From NCBI RefSeq assembly GCF_022179405.1, contig NZ_BPQT01000004.1, forward strand, positions 62,001-126,000: a stretch of 64,000 bases of DNA. The letters run 5' to 3'. Made by a program: the position numbers and the translations under genes. Shown piece after piece: positions 17,007-25,607 of the stretch. This DNA is from Methylobacterium marchantiae. Lineage in GTDB: Bacteria; Pseudomonadota; Alphaproteobacteria; Rhizobiales; Beijerinckiaceae. Position 1 is the stretch's first letter, and every line of letters begins with the position of its first letter. Under the pieces are notes generated by a model. That model saw nothing but the letters and a program-made list of their open reading frames with translations. It had not been told where the DNA came from and made no database searches.

Positions 17007-20000
17007 TCACTCGGCCGCGTCGGAGACCTGAAACCGCTCGATGCCCTGGCGTTCCGGGTTGATCGCCGCCAGGGCGCGCTTGGCCGTCTCCAGCGGATGC
17101 TCGGCCTCGATCCGCACCGAGGTCAGGTCCGGGCTCTTGTAGACGGTGACGATGGTGTCCATCACCTCGGTGAGCGTCGTGCGCTTGTCCTCCGGGGCGG
17201 CGATGAGGAGTTGCAGCCCCCACGCCTGGTAGAGATCGACCAGGGCCTGGGAATTGCGCACGTCGAGCTTCGAGAAGGCCTCGTCGAGGAGGCAGAGGCC
17301 GAGGCCCGGATTCTCGTCGCCTGGCCGGTCGCCGGGATAGTAGGCCGAGGCCAGGGACGCGGCGATGGCCACGTAGAACGGCGCCTGCGCCTCGCCGCCA
17401 GAGCCGCGCAGGGCCCGATTCGACATGGTGGTGCGGTTGCCCGCCTTGTCCCGCATGCCGATCTCGTAGACGAAATAGTTGCGATAATCGGCCAGGCGCG
17501 CCGCGCTCTCCTCGCCGGCGATGAGCGCCGTGATCTCCTCGATCGCGGCGGCGAGCGGGCCCGAGGCCGCCTCCCCGCCCTCCCCCGGCAGGATCGCCTG
17601 CGCCGCGTCGGCCGAGCGGGCGACCTCGGTGGCGAGCGCGTGGACGGCGGCGTAGCGGCGGTCGACATTGGCCTCGAAGGCGTAGGTCTGGCCGGTGAAC
17701 GTCTGGGTGGAGAGCCGCTCGTTCAGAGCATCGAGGCGGGTGCGGACGCGCTCGAACTTGTCGGCGAGGCGGGTGAGCAGATCCTCGGTCATGAGGCGGC
17801 GCATCTCGCCCTCGGCCCGCACCGCCTGGTCGCGGTAGCGCCGCAATTCGTGGCCCGCCACCTCGTCATGGGCGCGGGCGACCCAGGAATAACCGAACGA
17901 GGCCGGAGCATCGCCGCTGCCCAGCGGATTCTCGATGCGCCATTGCACGCAATACTCGGCGAGATCGCGCTCGGCGGCCCGCCCCTGCGTGCGCGCCGTC
18001 TCCATCGCCTCGCGGGCGGCACCACGGGCCGCGTTGGCCAAGGCCGCCAGTTCCTTGGAATCCAGGCCCGCCGCGTCGGCCCGCGCCTTCGCCACCGCAA
18101 GGGGATCGAACCCGTCAGGCCGCACGAGGCGGATGCGGACGGAATCGCCGGCGATCCAGCGCGCATGGGCGACACGCCGCGCCTGGAGAGCGCCGCGCAT
18201 CGCCTCGCGCGAGGCGGCGACCTTCGCCTTCAGCCCCGCCTCCTCGCCGAGCAGCGCGTCGCGCTTGGGCTCCAGCACCTGGACCAGCTCGGTGAGATAG
18301 GCCGAGCGCTCCTTGGCAAGTTCCCTGATCTCGGCCTCCAGCGCGCCGGTATCGGCCTTCTCCACCGCCTCGCGCTCGGTGGTCAGGCTGCGCCGCCGTC
18401 CCTCCATGGCGTCGGCCTCCTCGCGCAGGGACGCGATGTCGAGATTCACCTCCGAGAAGCGTACCCGCAGGATCGCGGCGATGCGGGCGGCCTCGCGCAG
18501 CACGCCGGCCTCGCCGCGCAGGCGACGGGCCTCGGCCACCGCGCGCTCGAGATTCTGCCGCCCCTCCGCCGTGGGACCACGGCTGCCCCGCGTCATCATC
18601 AGCTGGACAGGGCGCACCACCGAATAGGCCATGCCCGAGGTGGAGCGGCCGCTCGGAGCCACCGCGCGGCTCATATGGGCCAGGGCCGCATCGTTGGGGG
18701 CGAGGTCGTAGCCGCCGAGGCGCGCGGCGAGGAAGGCCTGGGCGTGGGGATCGCGGGTCTCGATCAGCGCGATCGGGCCCTCGTCGTCGCGCCCGCCCCG
18801 GCGCCGCGCGGTGTCCGTGGTCTTGACCAGCAGGCAGCGGTAGAACTGGCTCTTGCGGGCTTCGAGATGGGCGAAGGCCTCGCCCAGCCTGTCCGGCTCC
18901 ACCACCAGGGCCTCGCGGGCACCGCCGAGCAGGCCCTCCAGGGCCGGGCCCCATTTCGGATCGGTGATCTCGGCGAGTTCGCAGATCGGCGTGGCGTCGA
19001 TCCCGAGCCGGGCGAGCTCGTCGCGAAACCCCGCCGTGTCGGAGGACAGGCGCGCTCCGCTCGCCCGCCCTGTGCCGATCTCGGCCGAAAGGGCCTGCGC
19101 CTCCTTCTCCTGAGCCCGGGCGCGCAGGGCCATGTCTTCGGCGGCGGTGTCGAGGGGTGTCGCGATGTCGGGCAGGGCCGCGAGCATCTCGATCAACCCG
19201 CCGAGGGGGCCGTCGGAGCGCAGGGATTCCTCGGGGGGCGCCTCGCGGCGCAGGCCGGAGCGGGAACAGGCGGCCACGATCCGGGCGGCATCAGGGTCGA
19301 TCCGCTGGATCTCGGAGAACAGGGTGTTAAGCTTGCCGGCCTCCTGGACCATCCCCACGAGGTCGGCGACGCGGGCCGAGAGATCGCGCTTGTCGCGCGC
19401 CAGCATGGCGAGGCCGGCATTGGAGGCGGCGAGCCGCCCCTCCCCCTGGCTCCCGGCGAGCATCGCCTTCTTGCCCGCGATCTCCCCGTCGATCTCGCGC
19501 ACGAAGCCCTGGCTGGTGGCGACGCTCTCGCGGGCGATGCGCAGGCGCTCGGCGACCTCACCGAGTCTGGAGCGGGCGGTGGTGTAATCGAGGATGCGCC
19601 GGCGCAGGTCCGCGCCGGCGGCGCGCAGCTCGTCGAGGGCGGCCGACAGGCTGGCCTCGGCCCAGGTCTCGTAGCGCTTGAGGATGCGCCCGAGATGGGA
19701 GAGCCGGCGCTCCAGTTCCTCGATCGTCTCCAGCAGGCGGCGCCAATTCTCCACCGACTGGCGGATGCGGGCGACGTCGAGGGGTTCCGGCTCCAGCACG
19801 AAGGAGCGCACGAAGGCGGAGGAATCGAAAATCGGCTTGAACGCCACGGCGTTCGAGAAGGTGCGCAGGAAATGGCGCGGCTCGGGGCTCGGCGCGCCCT
19901 CGCGCATCAGCGCCAGCAATTCCGCCGTGAAGCGCTCGCCCGACGAGCGGAATTCCTCGAACCGGTCGGCCTGGATGCGCAGGTCCTTGGCGATCTCCGG

Positions 20001-20462
20001 CCACGGCGCGACGTAGCTGCCCTTCCCCGTCTCGCGGACGTAATCGGCGATCTCGAACCGGTGTCCCACCGCGATGAAGCGCGACAGCGTGGTCTCGCGG
20101 CTGTCCTCGGCGCGGGCCGCGAGAGCGAGCCCCACCGAGACGACGCGCCCGGTGGTCTCGTTCTCGAAGACCAGGACGATCAGGGTCTCGCAGGCCTCGC
20201 GGGTCGGGCGGCCGCCCTCGGCAGGGTCGCTGATCCAGCCGAGGCAGTAATCGCGCACCGTGCGGGCGCTGCGGCCGGAGGCGGAGGCGTTGAGCGCCAG
20301 ACGGCTGGCATTGTTGCCGGCGAGCACCGTGCCGACGGCATCGAAGATCGTCGACTTGCCGGCCCCCGTCGGCCCCACCAGGGCAGCCGCCCCCCGGATC
20401 CTGATCTGCTCGCGGCGGATCAGGTACCAGTTGGAGAGAACGATGTCGGTGAGGCGATACAC
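17007..20462 (-). CDS. jetC: JetC/MksB-like SMC ATPase of a Wadjet/Mks-type complex
   Basis: 1151 residues with the architecture of the MukB/MksB/JetC branch of SMC proteins. The N-terminal ATPase half has Walker A GPTGAGKST at 30-38. Long coiled coils surround a hinge-like domain near residues 490-630 (GLLGGAREALVVEPDRL region). The C-terminal half has signature GSGGEAQ at 1020-1026 and Walker B LCLLDEAFSK around 1056-1065. These motor proteins load on DNA with a kleisin (JetA/MksF) and a winged-helix partner (JetB/MksE). The start is a GTG at 20462, 91 bp after an SDR gene. The expected jetD downstream is absent: the next gene is convergent. Confidence 0.88.
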   Translation of the reverse strand: MYRLTDIVLSNWYLIRREQIRIRGAAALVGPTGAGKSTIFDAVGTVLAGNNASRLALNASASGRSARTVRDYCLGWISDPAEGGRPTREACETLIVLVFENETTGRVVSVGLALAARAEDSRETTLSRFIAVGHRFEIADYVRETGKGSYVAPWPEIAKDLRIQADRFEEFRSSGERFTAELLALMREGAPSPEPRHFLRTFSNAVAFKPIFDSSAFVRSFVLEPEPLDVARIRQSVENWRRLLETIEELERRLSHLGRILKRYETWAEASLSAALDELRAAGADLRRRILDYTTARSRLGEVAERLRIARESVATSQGFVREIDGEIAGKKAMLAGSQGEGRLAASNAGLAMLARDKRDLSARVADLVGMVQEAGKLNTLFSEIQRIDPDAARIVAACSRSGLRREAPPEESLRSDGPLGGLIEMLAALPDIATPLDTAAEDMALRARAQEKEAQALSAEIGTGRASGARLSSDTAGFRDELARLGIDATPICELAEITDPKWGPALEGLLGGAREALVVEPDRLGEAFAHLEARKSQFYRCLLVKTTDTARRRGGRDDEGPIALIETRDPHAQAFLAARLGGYDLAPNDAALAHMSRAVAPSGRSTSGMAYSVVRPVQLMMTRGSRGPTAEGRQNLERAVAEARRLRGEAGVLREAARIAAILRVRFSEVNLDIASLREEADAMEGRRRSLTTEREAVEKADTGALEAEIRELAKERSAYLTELVQVLEPKRDALLGEEAGLKAKVAASREAMRGALQARRVAHARWIAGDSVRIRLVRPDGFDPLAVAKARADAAGLDSKELAALANAARGAAREAMETARTQGRAAERDLAEYCVQWRIENPLGSGDAPASFGYSWVARAHDEVAGHELRRYRDQAVRAEGEMRRLMTEDLLTRLADKFERVRTRLDALNERLSTQTFTGQTYAFEANVDRRYAAVHALATEVARSADAAQAILPGEGGEAASGPLAAAIEEITALIAGEESAARLADYRNYFVYEIGMRDKAGNRTTMSNRALRGSGGEAQAPFYVAIAASLASAYYPGDRPGDENPGLGLCLLDEAFSKLDVRNSQALVDLYQAWGLQLLIAAPEDKRTTLTEVMDTIVTVYKSPDLTSVRIEAEHPLETAKRALAAINPERQGIERFQVSDAAE

Positions 20463-20553
20463 CGTGCGGGCGGCTCCGGAAGGGGCATGACGATGCCCGG
20501 CATGAACGCCGCCGACCGATGATGCAAGTCGGGCCTCCGATCCGCCCCGACCG

Positions 20554-21348
20554 TCACGCGATGGTGGGGACGATGCCGCCTTCCGCGCGCAGGGCCGCGC
20601 CGTTGGTGGCGGCCGAGAGGGGACTCGCCAGATAGGCCACCATCGCGGCGATCTCGTCGGGCTCGATCATGCGCTGGATCAGCGAGAGCGGCCGATGCAT
20701 GCGGAAGAACTCCGCCTCCAGCACTTCCGGCGAGGCCGTCGGGTCGGAGGCGATGCTTCTCAGGAAATCGACGATGCCCTCCGACCGGGTCGGACCGGGC
20801 AGGACCGAATTCACGGTGACGCCGGTTCCCTTCGCCAGTTGGGCGAGGCCGCGCGCGATGGTGAGCTGCGCCGATTTCGTCACCGCGTAGTGCAGCATGT
20901 CGGGGGGTGGCAGCAGGCCCGATTCGCTGGAGATGAAGATGATCCGCCCCCAGTTCCGCTCGATCATCGGCTGAAAGTAGGTCCGGGCGAGGCGGGCACC
21001 GCTCACCACGTTTACGTCGAACATCCGGCGCCAATCCTCGTCCGTGATGTCGGCGAAGGCCTTCGATTCGTAGATGCCGAGGTTGTTCACCAGCATGTCC
21101 ACATGCGGAACCTCGCGGGCGAGGATCGCCGCCCCCTCCTCGCTCGCCGCGTCGGCCAGAACGGCACGGACCGCGCCGGCGCCGGGCACCGCCCGGACGA
21201 GGGCGGCGGCCTCGTCGAGCTTGGCCTGCGAGCGGCCGGTGATCACGACATGCGCCCCTTCGCCCGCGAGGGTCCGGGCGATGGCGAGGCCGATCCCCGC
21301 CGTGGAGCCGGTGACGAGGGCGATTCTGTCCTTGAGCTTCAGATCCAT
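20554..21348 (-). CDS. SDR-family NAD(P)-dependent oxidoreductase
   Basis: 264 residues, a classical short-chain dehydrogenase. The cofactor motif TGSTAGIG is at 13-20, NNLG at 88-91, and the catalytic Ser141-Tyr154-Lys158 triad is present. The C-terminal TNGAALRAEGG matches SDRs that act on small carbonyl or hydroxyl compounds; the substrate is unknown. The start at 21348 has GAGGA upstream, so longer starts toward 21441 are rejected because they run into the LysR promoter region. It is divergent from the LysR gene, which probably controls it. It lies directly upstream of jetC on the same strand. Confidence 0.88.
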   Translation of the reverse strand: MDLKLKDRIALVTGSTAGIGLAIARTLAGEGAHVVITGRSQAKLDEAAALVRAVPGAGAVRAVLADAASEEGAAILAREVPHVDMLVNNLGIYESKAFADITDEDWRRMFDVNVVSGARLARTYFQPMIERNWGRIIFISSESGLLPPPDMLHYAVTKSAQLTIARGLAQLAKGTGVTVNSVLPGPTRSEGIVDFLRSIASDPTASPEVLEAEFFRMHRPLSLIQRMIEPDEIAAMVAYLASPLSAATNGAALRAEGGIVPTIA

Positions 21349-21437
21349 GGGTCGATCCTCCGTTGCAGGGCGCGACGCCGCGCCTGTCATGGACCACAGG
21401 TGCGCCCGGCAGCGATTGATGAGAAGGACGCGATCGG

Positions 21438-21452
21438 GCACGACGATCGTGC
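21438..21452. promoter_or_regulatory. candidate LysR operator
   Basis: GCACGA and TCGTGC form a perfect dyad around CGA, 10 bp before the LysR gene start and 90 bp from the SDR start. LysR-type regulators typically bind a 15-bp dyad in the region between themselves and a divergent target, so position and size fit. There is no experimental support in the sequence. Confidence 0.45.
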
Positions 21453-21461
21453 ATCGAAATC

Positions 21462-22373
21462 ATGAATGGGGCTGCGATGGACAATCGTCTCGGCGAGATG
21501 GAAATGTTCGTGCAGGTGGCCCGAAGCGGGAGCTTCGCCGCAGCCGCCAAGGCGCTGCGGCAGACACCCTCCGCGGTGAGCCGGGCGGTGGCGCGGATCG
21601 AAGCGCGCATAGGCACGCGCCTGATCGTGCGCACCACGCGCTCGCTTCGCCTGACGCAGGAAGGGGAGGCCTATCTTCTCCGTGCCAGCGACGTCCTGGC
21701 CGAGGTCGATGCCATCGAGGGAAGCCTCGACCGCGGCTCGACCGAACCGAGCGGGCGCCTGCGGGTGAATGCATCGGTCCCGTTCGGGATGCATGTCCTG
21801 GTGCCGATGCTCCCGGCCTATCTCGCCGCCCATCCGCGCATGACCATCGATCTCACCCTGACCGACGAGGTGGTCGATCTCGTCGAGGCGCGCGCCGATG
21901 TGGCGATCCGGATCGGGCCGTTACGCGATACCCGTCTGCGGGCGAAGCGCCTGGGTTCCAGCCGGATGGTCGTCGTGGCGAGCCCCGGCTATCTGGCGGA
22001 GCACGGCGTCCCGCGCCATCCGGCGGAACTGGAGCGGCACAATTGCCTGAATTTCAGCTTCCGCCGCTCTCTCGATTCCTGGCCGTTCCAAGTGAACGGC
22101 GCGGTGGTCCATCGGCCGATCGCCGGCAATTTCTACGGCAGTTCCGGGGAGATCGTCCGGACCATGGCGATCGGCGGCGGGGGCATCGCCCGGCTGGCCC
22201 GATTCCATGTGAGTGCCGATCTCGCCGCGGGCGCCCTTCAGCCCCTGCTCGAATCGTTCAATCCCGGCGATGCCGAGGAGATCCACGCCCTCTATGCCGG
22301 CAGCGAGCGCCTGTCGCCGCGCCTGCGCAGCATCCTGGATTTCCTGGGCGAGCGGGCGACGTTCGGGGGCTGA
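21462..22373 (+). CDS. LysR-family transcriptional regulator
   Basis: 303 residues. The N-terminal winged helix-turn-helix reads MEMFVQVARSGSFAAAAKALRQTPSAVSRAVARIE, followed by a substrate-binding domain with family motifs such as GRLRVNASVPFGMHVLVP and NFYGSSGEIVRTMA. It belongs to the group usually found divergent to an SDR or similar oxidoreductase, and probably regulates the SDR gene and itself. An alternative start is the ATG at 21477. It is the only plus-strand gene within the jet region and separates jetB from jetC. Confidence 0.9.
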   Translation: MNGAAMDNRLGEMEMFVQVARSGSFAAAAKALRQTPSAVSRAVARIEARIGTRLIVRTTRSLRLTQEGEAYLLRASDVLAEVDAIEGSLDRGSTEPSGRLRVNASVPFGMHVLVPMLPAYLAAHPRMTIDLTLTDEVVDLVEARADVAIRIGPLRDTRLRAKRLGSSRMVVVASPGYLAEHGVPRHPAELERHNCLNFSFRRSLDSWPFQVNGAVVHRPIAGNFYGSSGEIVRTMAIGGGGIARLARFHVSADLAAGALQPLLESFNPGDAEEIHALYAGSERLSPRLRSILDFLGERATFGG

Positions 22374-22411
22374 GCCCGCAATCCCCGTGTTTCATGTGAA
22401 ATCCCGGCCGG

Positions 22412-23053
22412 TCACGCCTCCGCGTCCTCTTCCATCCGAGCCGCTGCCCAGGCACGGACCTGCTCCATCCAGGCATCGGGCGAGAGGACGCCGACGCCCG
22501 GCAGCAGCATCAGCGGGGTGATCTTCTCGACCTTGTCGCGCTCACCGAGGCGCAGGGCCCCCTTGCGGGCGAAGAGGCGCAGGATCTCGGTGAGGCGCGC
22601 CTCCTCCGGCGCTTCGCTGCGCGCGGCGGTGCGGATCGATTCGGCGATGTCGTCGGTGGTGCATTCCACCACGCCGTCGGTGGTGACGCGGTGGTCGCGA
22701 AGCCCCTCCTCGTAGGCGAGGCGGAGGGCGAGGAGCACCAGGGTCTCGTCCTTGCGCAGGCGCTCGGCCTGCCCGTCATGGCGCACGCCGTCGGCCGGTA
22801 CCCGCAGGAACACCATCTGGTCGCGGGGCGAGACCTCGAACCCGTAGCCGAGACAGGCGAAGTAGCTCTTGAAGAAGGGCGCGTAGTGCCGGGCGATCTC
22901 GTAGGAGCGACCGATGCCGGGCGTATCGGCATAGATGCACTGGCTCTTCAGAACGACCTGAAGCGCGCGGGTGAGATCGTCCTCGGAAGGCGCGCGCGCG
23001 CCGGGCAGCGGCGGCTCGTCGCCATCGACGATGGCGCGGAAGGCCTCGATCAT
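22412..23053 (-). CDS. jetB: JetB/MksE-like protein (DUF4194)
   Basis: 213 residues of the DUF4194 family, the winged-helix 'KITE' partner of Wadjet and Mks complexes. Recognisable parts are LTRALQVVLKSQCIYADTPG, YFACLGYGFEVSPRDQMVFL and LRKDETLVLLALRLAYEEGL. Known JetB/MksE proteins dimerise and bind the kleisin JetA/MksF near the SMC heads. It is encoded downstream of jetA and a small gene on the same strand. A LysR-SDR pair separates it from jetC, its normal next neighbour. No strong Shine-Dalgarno is seen. Confidence 0.83.
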   Translation of the reverse strand: MIEAFRAIVDGDEPPLPGARAPSEDDLTRALQVVLKSQCIYADTPGIGRSYEIARHYAPFFKSYFACLGYGFEVSPRDQMVFLRVPADGVRHDGQAERLRKDETLVLLALRLAYEEGLRDHRVTTDGVVECTTDDIAESIRTAARSEAPEEARLTEILRLFARKGALRLGERDKVEKITPLMLLPGVGVLSPDAWMEQVRAWAAARMEEDAEA

Positions 23054-23143
23054 ACGGAGGATCAGGTCCGGTCGAGCGGGACACGGCGCCCCGTCATCGG
23101 CCCTCGTTAGCCGGATCGCGGCCGCGAGACAAAATTCGTTCCG

Positions 23144-23443
23144 TCACGCCGCCCGGGCGGGTGCGGATTTGGTGGGAGTGGCCTGAGTGGGAGACGCCTT
23201 GAACAGCGACAGGCATTCGGTGTCGCGATGCATGCTGAGGATCGAGGCGCGGTCGATGGACGGGTTCTCGCCCAGCACGCGCTGCACCTCCTCCACCACC
23301 TTGGCGTAGCGACCGGAATCGAAGTTCCGCTCCAGAGGACTGACGGCGATGTAGGTCTCGACAACGAGGACGCGCTCGGTCCGCTCCTTTCCCACCTCGA
23401 CGGCGATCCAGGCGGACTTGATCAAGCATTTACCAGTGGTCAT
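23144..23443 (-). CDS. 99-residue protein of unknown function inside the jet locus
   Basis: The start at 23443 has a strong ribosome-binding site, GAGGAGG, 7 nt upstream. The protein has a likely beta-alpha fold, WIAVEVGKERTERVLVVETYIAV, then a helix (YAKVVEEVQRVLGEN), RASILSMHRDTECLSLF, and a low-complexity Ala/Thr/Pro tail of about 15 residues. There is no signal peptide. I do not recognise it as a known Wadjet subunit. It sits 207 bp after jetA and 90 bp before jetB, so it is either an accessory gene of the locus or an independent insertion with its own promoter. Confidence 0.6.
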   Translation of the reverse strand: MTTGKCLIKSAWIAVEVGKERTERVLVVETYIAVSPLERNFDSGRYAKVVEEVQRVLGENPSIDRASILSMHRDTECLSLFKASPTQATPTKSAPARAA

Positions 23444-23488
23444 GGACGAACCTCCTCTCACTTCCCGCTTTCCGACGGGTATGCAAAG

Positions 23489-23517
23489 AGAATGATCCGA
23501 CTTCGCGCTCCTGCCAA
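23489..23517 (-). promoter_or_regulatory. possible internal promoter before the 99-residue gene
   Basis: Reading the minus strand, TTGGCA (23517-23512) is followed after 17 bp by CATTCT (23494-23489), a fair match to a sigma-70 -35/-10 pair. It lies about 50 bp upstream of the start at 23443. Such matches are frequent by chance. Confidence 0.25.
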
Positions 23518-23650
23518 GGGCACGAACACTCTTGTGATCGCGTTCCGCATATCCTGAAGATTGTGCAGCGCAATCGAGCGGGACACCCGTTCACCGAAGC
23601 GAAACGATCCGGTCACGCTTCTCAGGTCGTCCTGCGGCGAAACCGGGCTT

Positions 23651-25093
23651 TCATCTCGATGATCCGCGCGGAGGACTGGCGAGCGTGCCGCCAGGCCGCC
23701 GGGAGACCGGCACGAGGGCGGAAGGCGATCGCTCCACCAGGAAATCGGGACAATCGAGCCAGCCATTGGAGACGCGGCCCTCCACGCGCGAGAGGCGGTA
23801 GCGGCTGTTGAGGAGCCCATCGAACAGCACGTCGATCTCGCGCAGACGCTGGAACACCACGAATTCGTCCACATCCGCCACGGCGATCTCCGAGCCGCGG
23901 ATGGCAGGGCTCGTCCCGAGCTTGCGCTCGACGAAGGCGATGACCCGCTCCGGCGTGACCATCACTCGCTGGCGGAAGGCGTCCTTGGCCAGGATGAAGG
24001 CCTCGATCGCCGAGTCGAGGCGGATTTCCGGCAGCGGTTCGGACTGGATCGCCGCCCGCCTCATCCGGGGCGTGTAGAGATGCGGCTCGCCGATGGGCGG
24101 ACGCATCAGCGAGACCTGGGCGGACGGGGCGGAGGCCGACCATTCGGCGGCGCCCACCGCCCGCAACGCCGCCGCCGCCCGCTCGATCCGGTCGGAATCG
24201 CGATGGTCCATGTAGCGCAGGGCAGCCGCGATCCGGCGCTCCAGCCGGGCCACGATGTCGGCGACGCTGTCGAGGTGGCGGTCCAGCCCTTCGAAGATCC
24301 ACAAGATCTCGGCGAGGTCGCCGCGCACCGCCCGCTCGGCGAGAACGAGATCGGCGGCTCGTCCCTCGCGCAATCCGGCCTCGGCCAGTGCCCGGATGGT
24401 GAGGTCGTCACGCAGGGCGCGGCCGGCCTCACGGACGATGCCGGAGCGGAAGCGGAACGGGTTCAGGCGCGTGTGCAGCGTACGGTAGTCGCTCACGAGG
24501 TGCCGCGCCACGAACTCCTCGAAATAGAGCCGGAACGCCCTGCTCTGATCCTCCTCTCGCAGGATGCGCTCCTCGATCTTGCGCATGGAGCCGGCGAGGC
24601 TGCGCAGATGGCCGAGGAAGGCGCGCGAGGCCTTGGCCGCGTTGACCAGCGCCTCGGAACGGTCGGCCGGATTGGCCACCGCGCTCTCGAGACTGCCCAG
24701 CACCTCCAGCACCGCGCCGCCATAGGAGCGGGTCTCGCCGCGATCGATCCGCGCCAGTTCCTCGATGACGTGGCGGGCATCGGGGTCGAAATCGACCACC
24801 GGGACGTAGCGTTCGCGCCGTTCCACCAGCCAGCCGGCATCGAGGAGGCGCCGGTAGACCGCCGAGCGGCGCTCGATCGGATCGGCCGGCGTCGTGTCGT
24901 CGTCGGCGATCTCGCCCTGGGACCAGTCGGCCGAGAAATCACCGATGGAGGCGAGCACCTCGCTCTTGCGCAGGGGCTCCGTCGTCTCGGCGAAGACGCG
25001 CGCGTGCAGATGCAGCAGCAGGGCCGCATTGAAGGCCCGGCTCGGGGAAGCCAGCGGCTTGAACAGATCGTCGGGGAGGCGGGCGAAAAGCAT
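23651..25093 (-). CDS. jetA: JetA/MksF-like kleisin subunit
   Basis: 480 residues resembling the Wadjet JetA family. The N-terminus MLFARLPDDLFKPLASPSR and the following winged-helix-like part are typical. A helical middle section (RRSAVYRRLLDAGWLVERRERYVPVVDF, then long helices with LRSLAGSMRKIEERILREE) and a C-terminal winged-helix-like region (AIEAFILAKDAFRQRVMVTPERVIAFVERKL) follow. JetA bridges the JetC ATPase heads and carries JetB. It is the first gene of the locus. The start codon is not supported by a strong Shine-Dalgarno. Family assignment is by overall pattern and by linkage to jetB and jetC. Confidence 0.8.
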   Translation of the reverse strand: MLFARLPDDLFKPLASPSRAFNAALLLHLHARVFAETTEPLRKSEVLASIGDFSADWSQGEIADDDTTPADPIERRSAVYRRLLDAGWLVERRERYVPVVDFDPDARHVIEELARIDRGETRSYGGAVLEVLGSLESAVANPADRSEALVNAAKASRAFLGHLRSLAGSMRKIEERILREEDQSRAFRLYFEEFVARHLVSDYRTLHTRLNPFRFRSGIVREAGRALRDDLTIRALAEAGLREGRAADLVLAERAVRGDLAEILWIFEGLDRHLDSVADIVARLERRIAAALRYMDHRDSDRIERAAAALRAVGAAEWSASAPSAQVSLMRPPIGEPHLYTPRMRRAAIQSEPLPEIRLDSAIEAFILAKDAFRQRVMVTPERVIAFVERKLGTSPAIRGSEIAVADVDEFVVFQRLREIDVLFDGLLNSRYRLSRVEGRVSNGWLDCPDFLVERSPSALVPVSRRPGGTLASPPRGSSR

Positions 25094-25229
25094 GGCGGCG
25101 GGGCCGAGGACAGCCCGCCCCCCGTCGCAGAGTCAATCGGCGGGCCTCAAAGGCCTGTGCGCGGTGACGTCCAAGCAGGTTCGCGTCGGCACGCCAACGC
25201 TTCACGCTGCTTAGCTCCTATGTGTCGCA

Positions 25230-25254
25230 GGTTACCGACGCAAAACCGGTAACC
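25230..25254. promoter_or_regulatory. 8-bp perfect dyad upstream of jetA
   Basis: GGTTACCG at 25230-25237 and CGGTAACC at 25247-25254 are perfect inverted repeats separated by 9 bp. They lie about 140 bp upstream of jetA and 17 bp beyond the stop of the preceding gene on the same strand. With no T-tract after it on the minus strand it is a poor intrinsic terminator, so an operator for jetA is plausible. Confidence 0.45.
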
Positions 25255-25271
25255 ACTTTTGCGAACCCTGC

Positions 25272-25607
25272 TTAGAGGCCCCGGCAACGCGTCTTGATGA
25301 GACCCGAGAAGTCCTTCTCCGAGGTCTGCACCTCGTTGAGCTTCTCGCCGCGCTCCGCTCCGGACAGGCAGCGGCCGTAGACGCTGGCGACCCGGCGCAT
25401 TGTCTCCACATGCCGGCGCCAGACGCGGCAGCGGTTGGCATCGTCGCCATCGGCCTGTTCGAGTTGGTCGATGGCCTGCCGCTGCATCGAGTTGGCGACG
25501 AGCACGTCGCGCGCGCAGGCGACGTCGGCCCGGACCGGTGCCGCCCACAGGGTCAGTATCGCGGCCGCAGCGAGTGCCCGCCCCGCCATCGCGCTCTCGC
25601 GGATCAT
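25272..25607 (-). CDS. small exported cysteine-containing protein
   Basis: 111 residues. The signal peptide is MAGRALAAAAILTLWAAPVRA, with a likely start at Met1 or Met7. The mature part has four cysteines (about positions 31, 60, 80 and 108) and helices such as ANSMQRQAIDQLEQAD and HVETMRRVASVYGRC. The spacing suggests disulfide bonding in the periplasm. The start codon overlaps the ptsN stop in an ATGA junction, so it is co-translated with ptsN. Family not recognised. Confidence 0.65.
   Translation of the reverse strand: MIRESAMAGRALAAAAILTLWAAPVRADVACARDVLVANSMQRQAIDQLEQADGDDANRCRVWRRHVETMRRVASVYGRCLSGAERGEKLNEVQTSEKDFSGLIKTRCRGL

Noticed and set aside
17097-20522. 1141-residue open frame on the plus strand opposite jetC
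   Set aside because: It is an antisense frame kept open by high GC; its translation is Gly/Arg/Ala/His-rich with no domain, while the minus strand encodes a full SMC protein.
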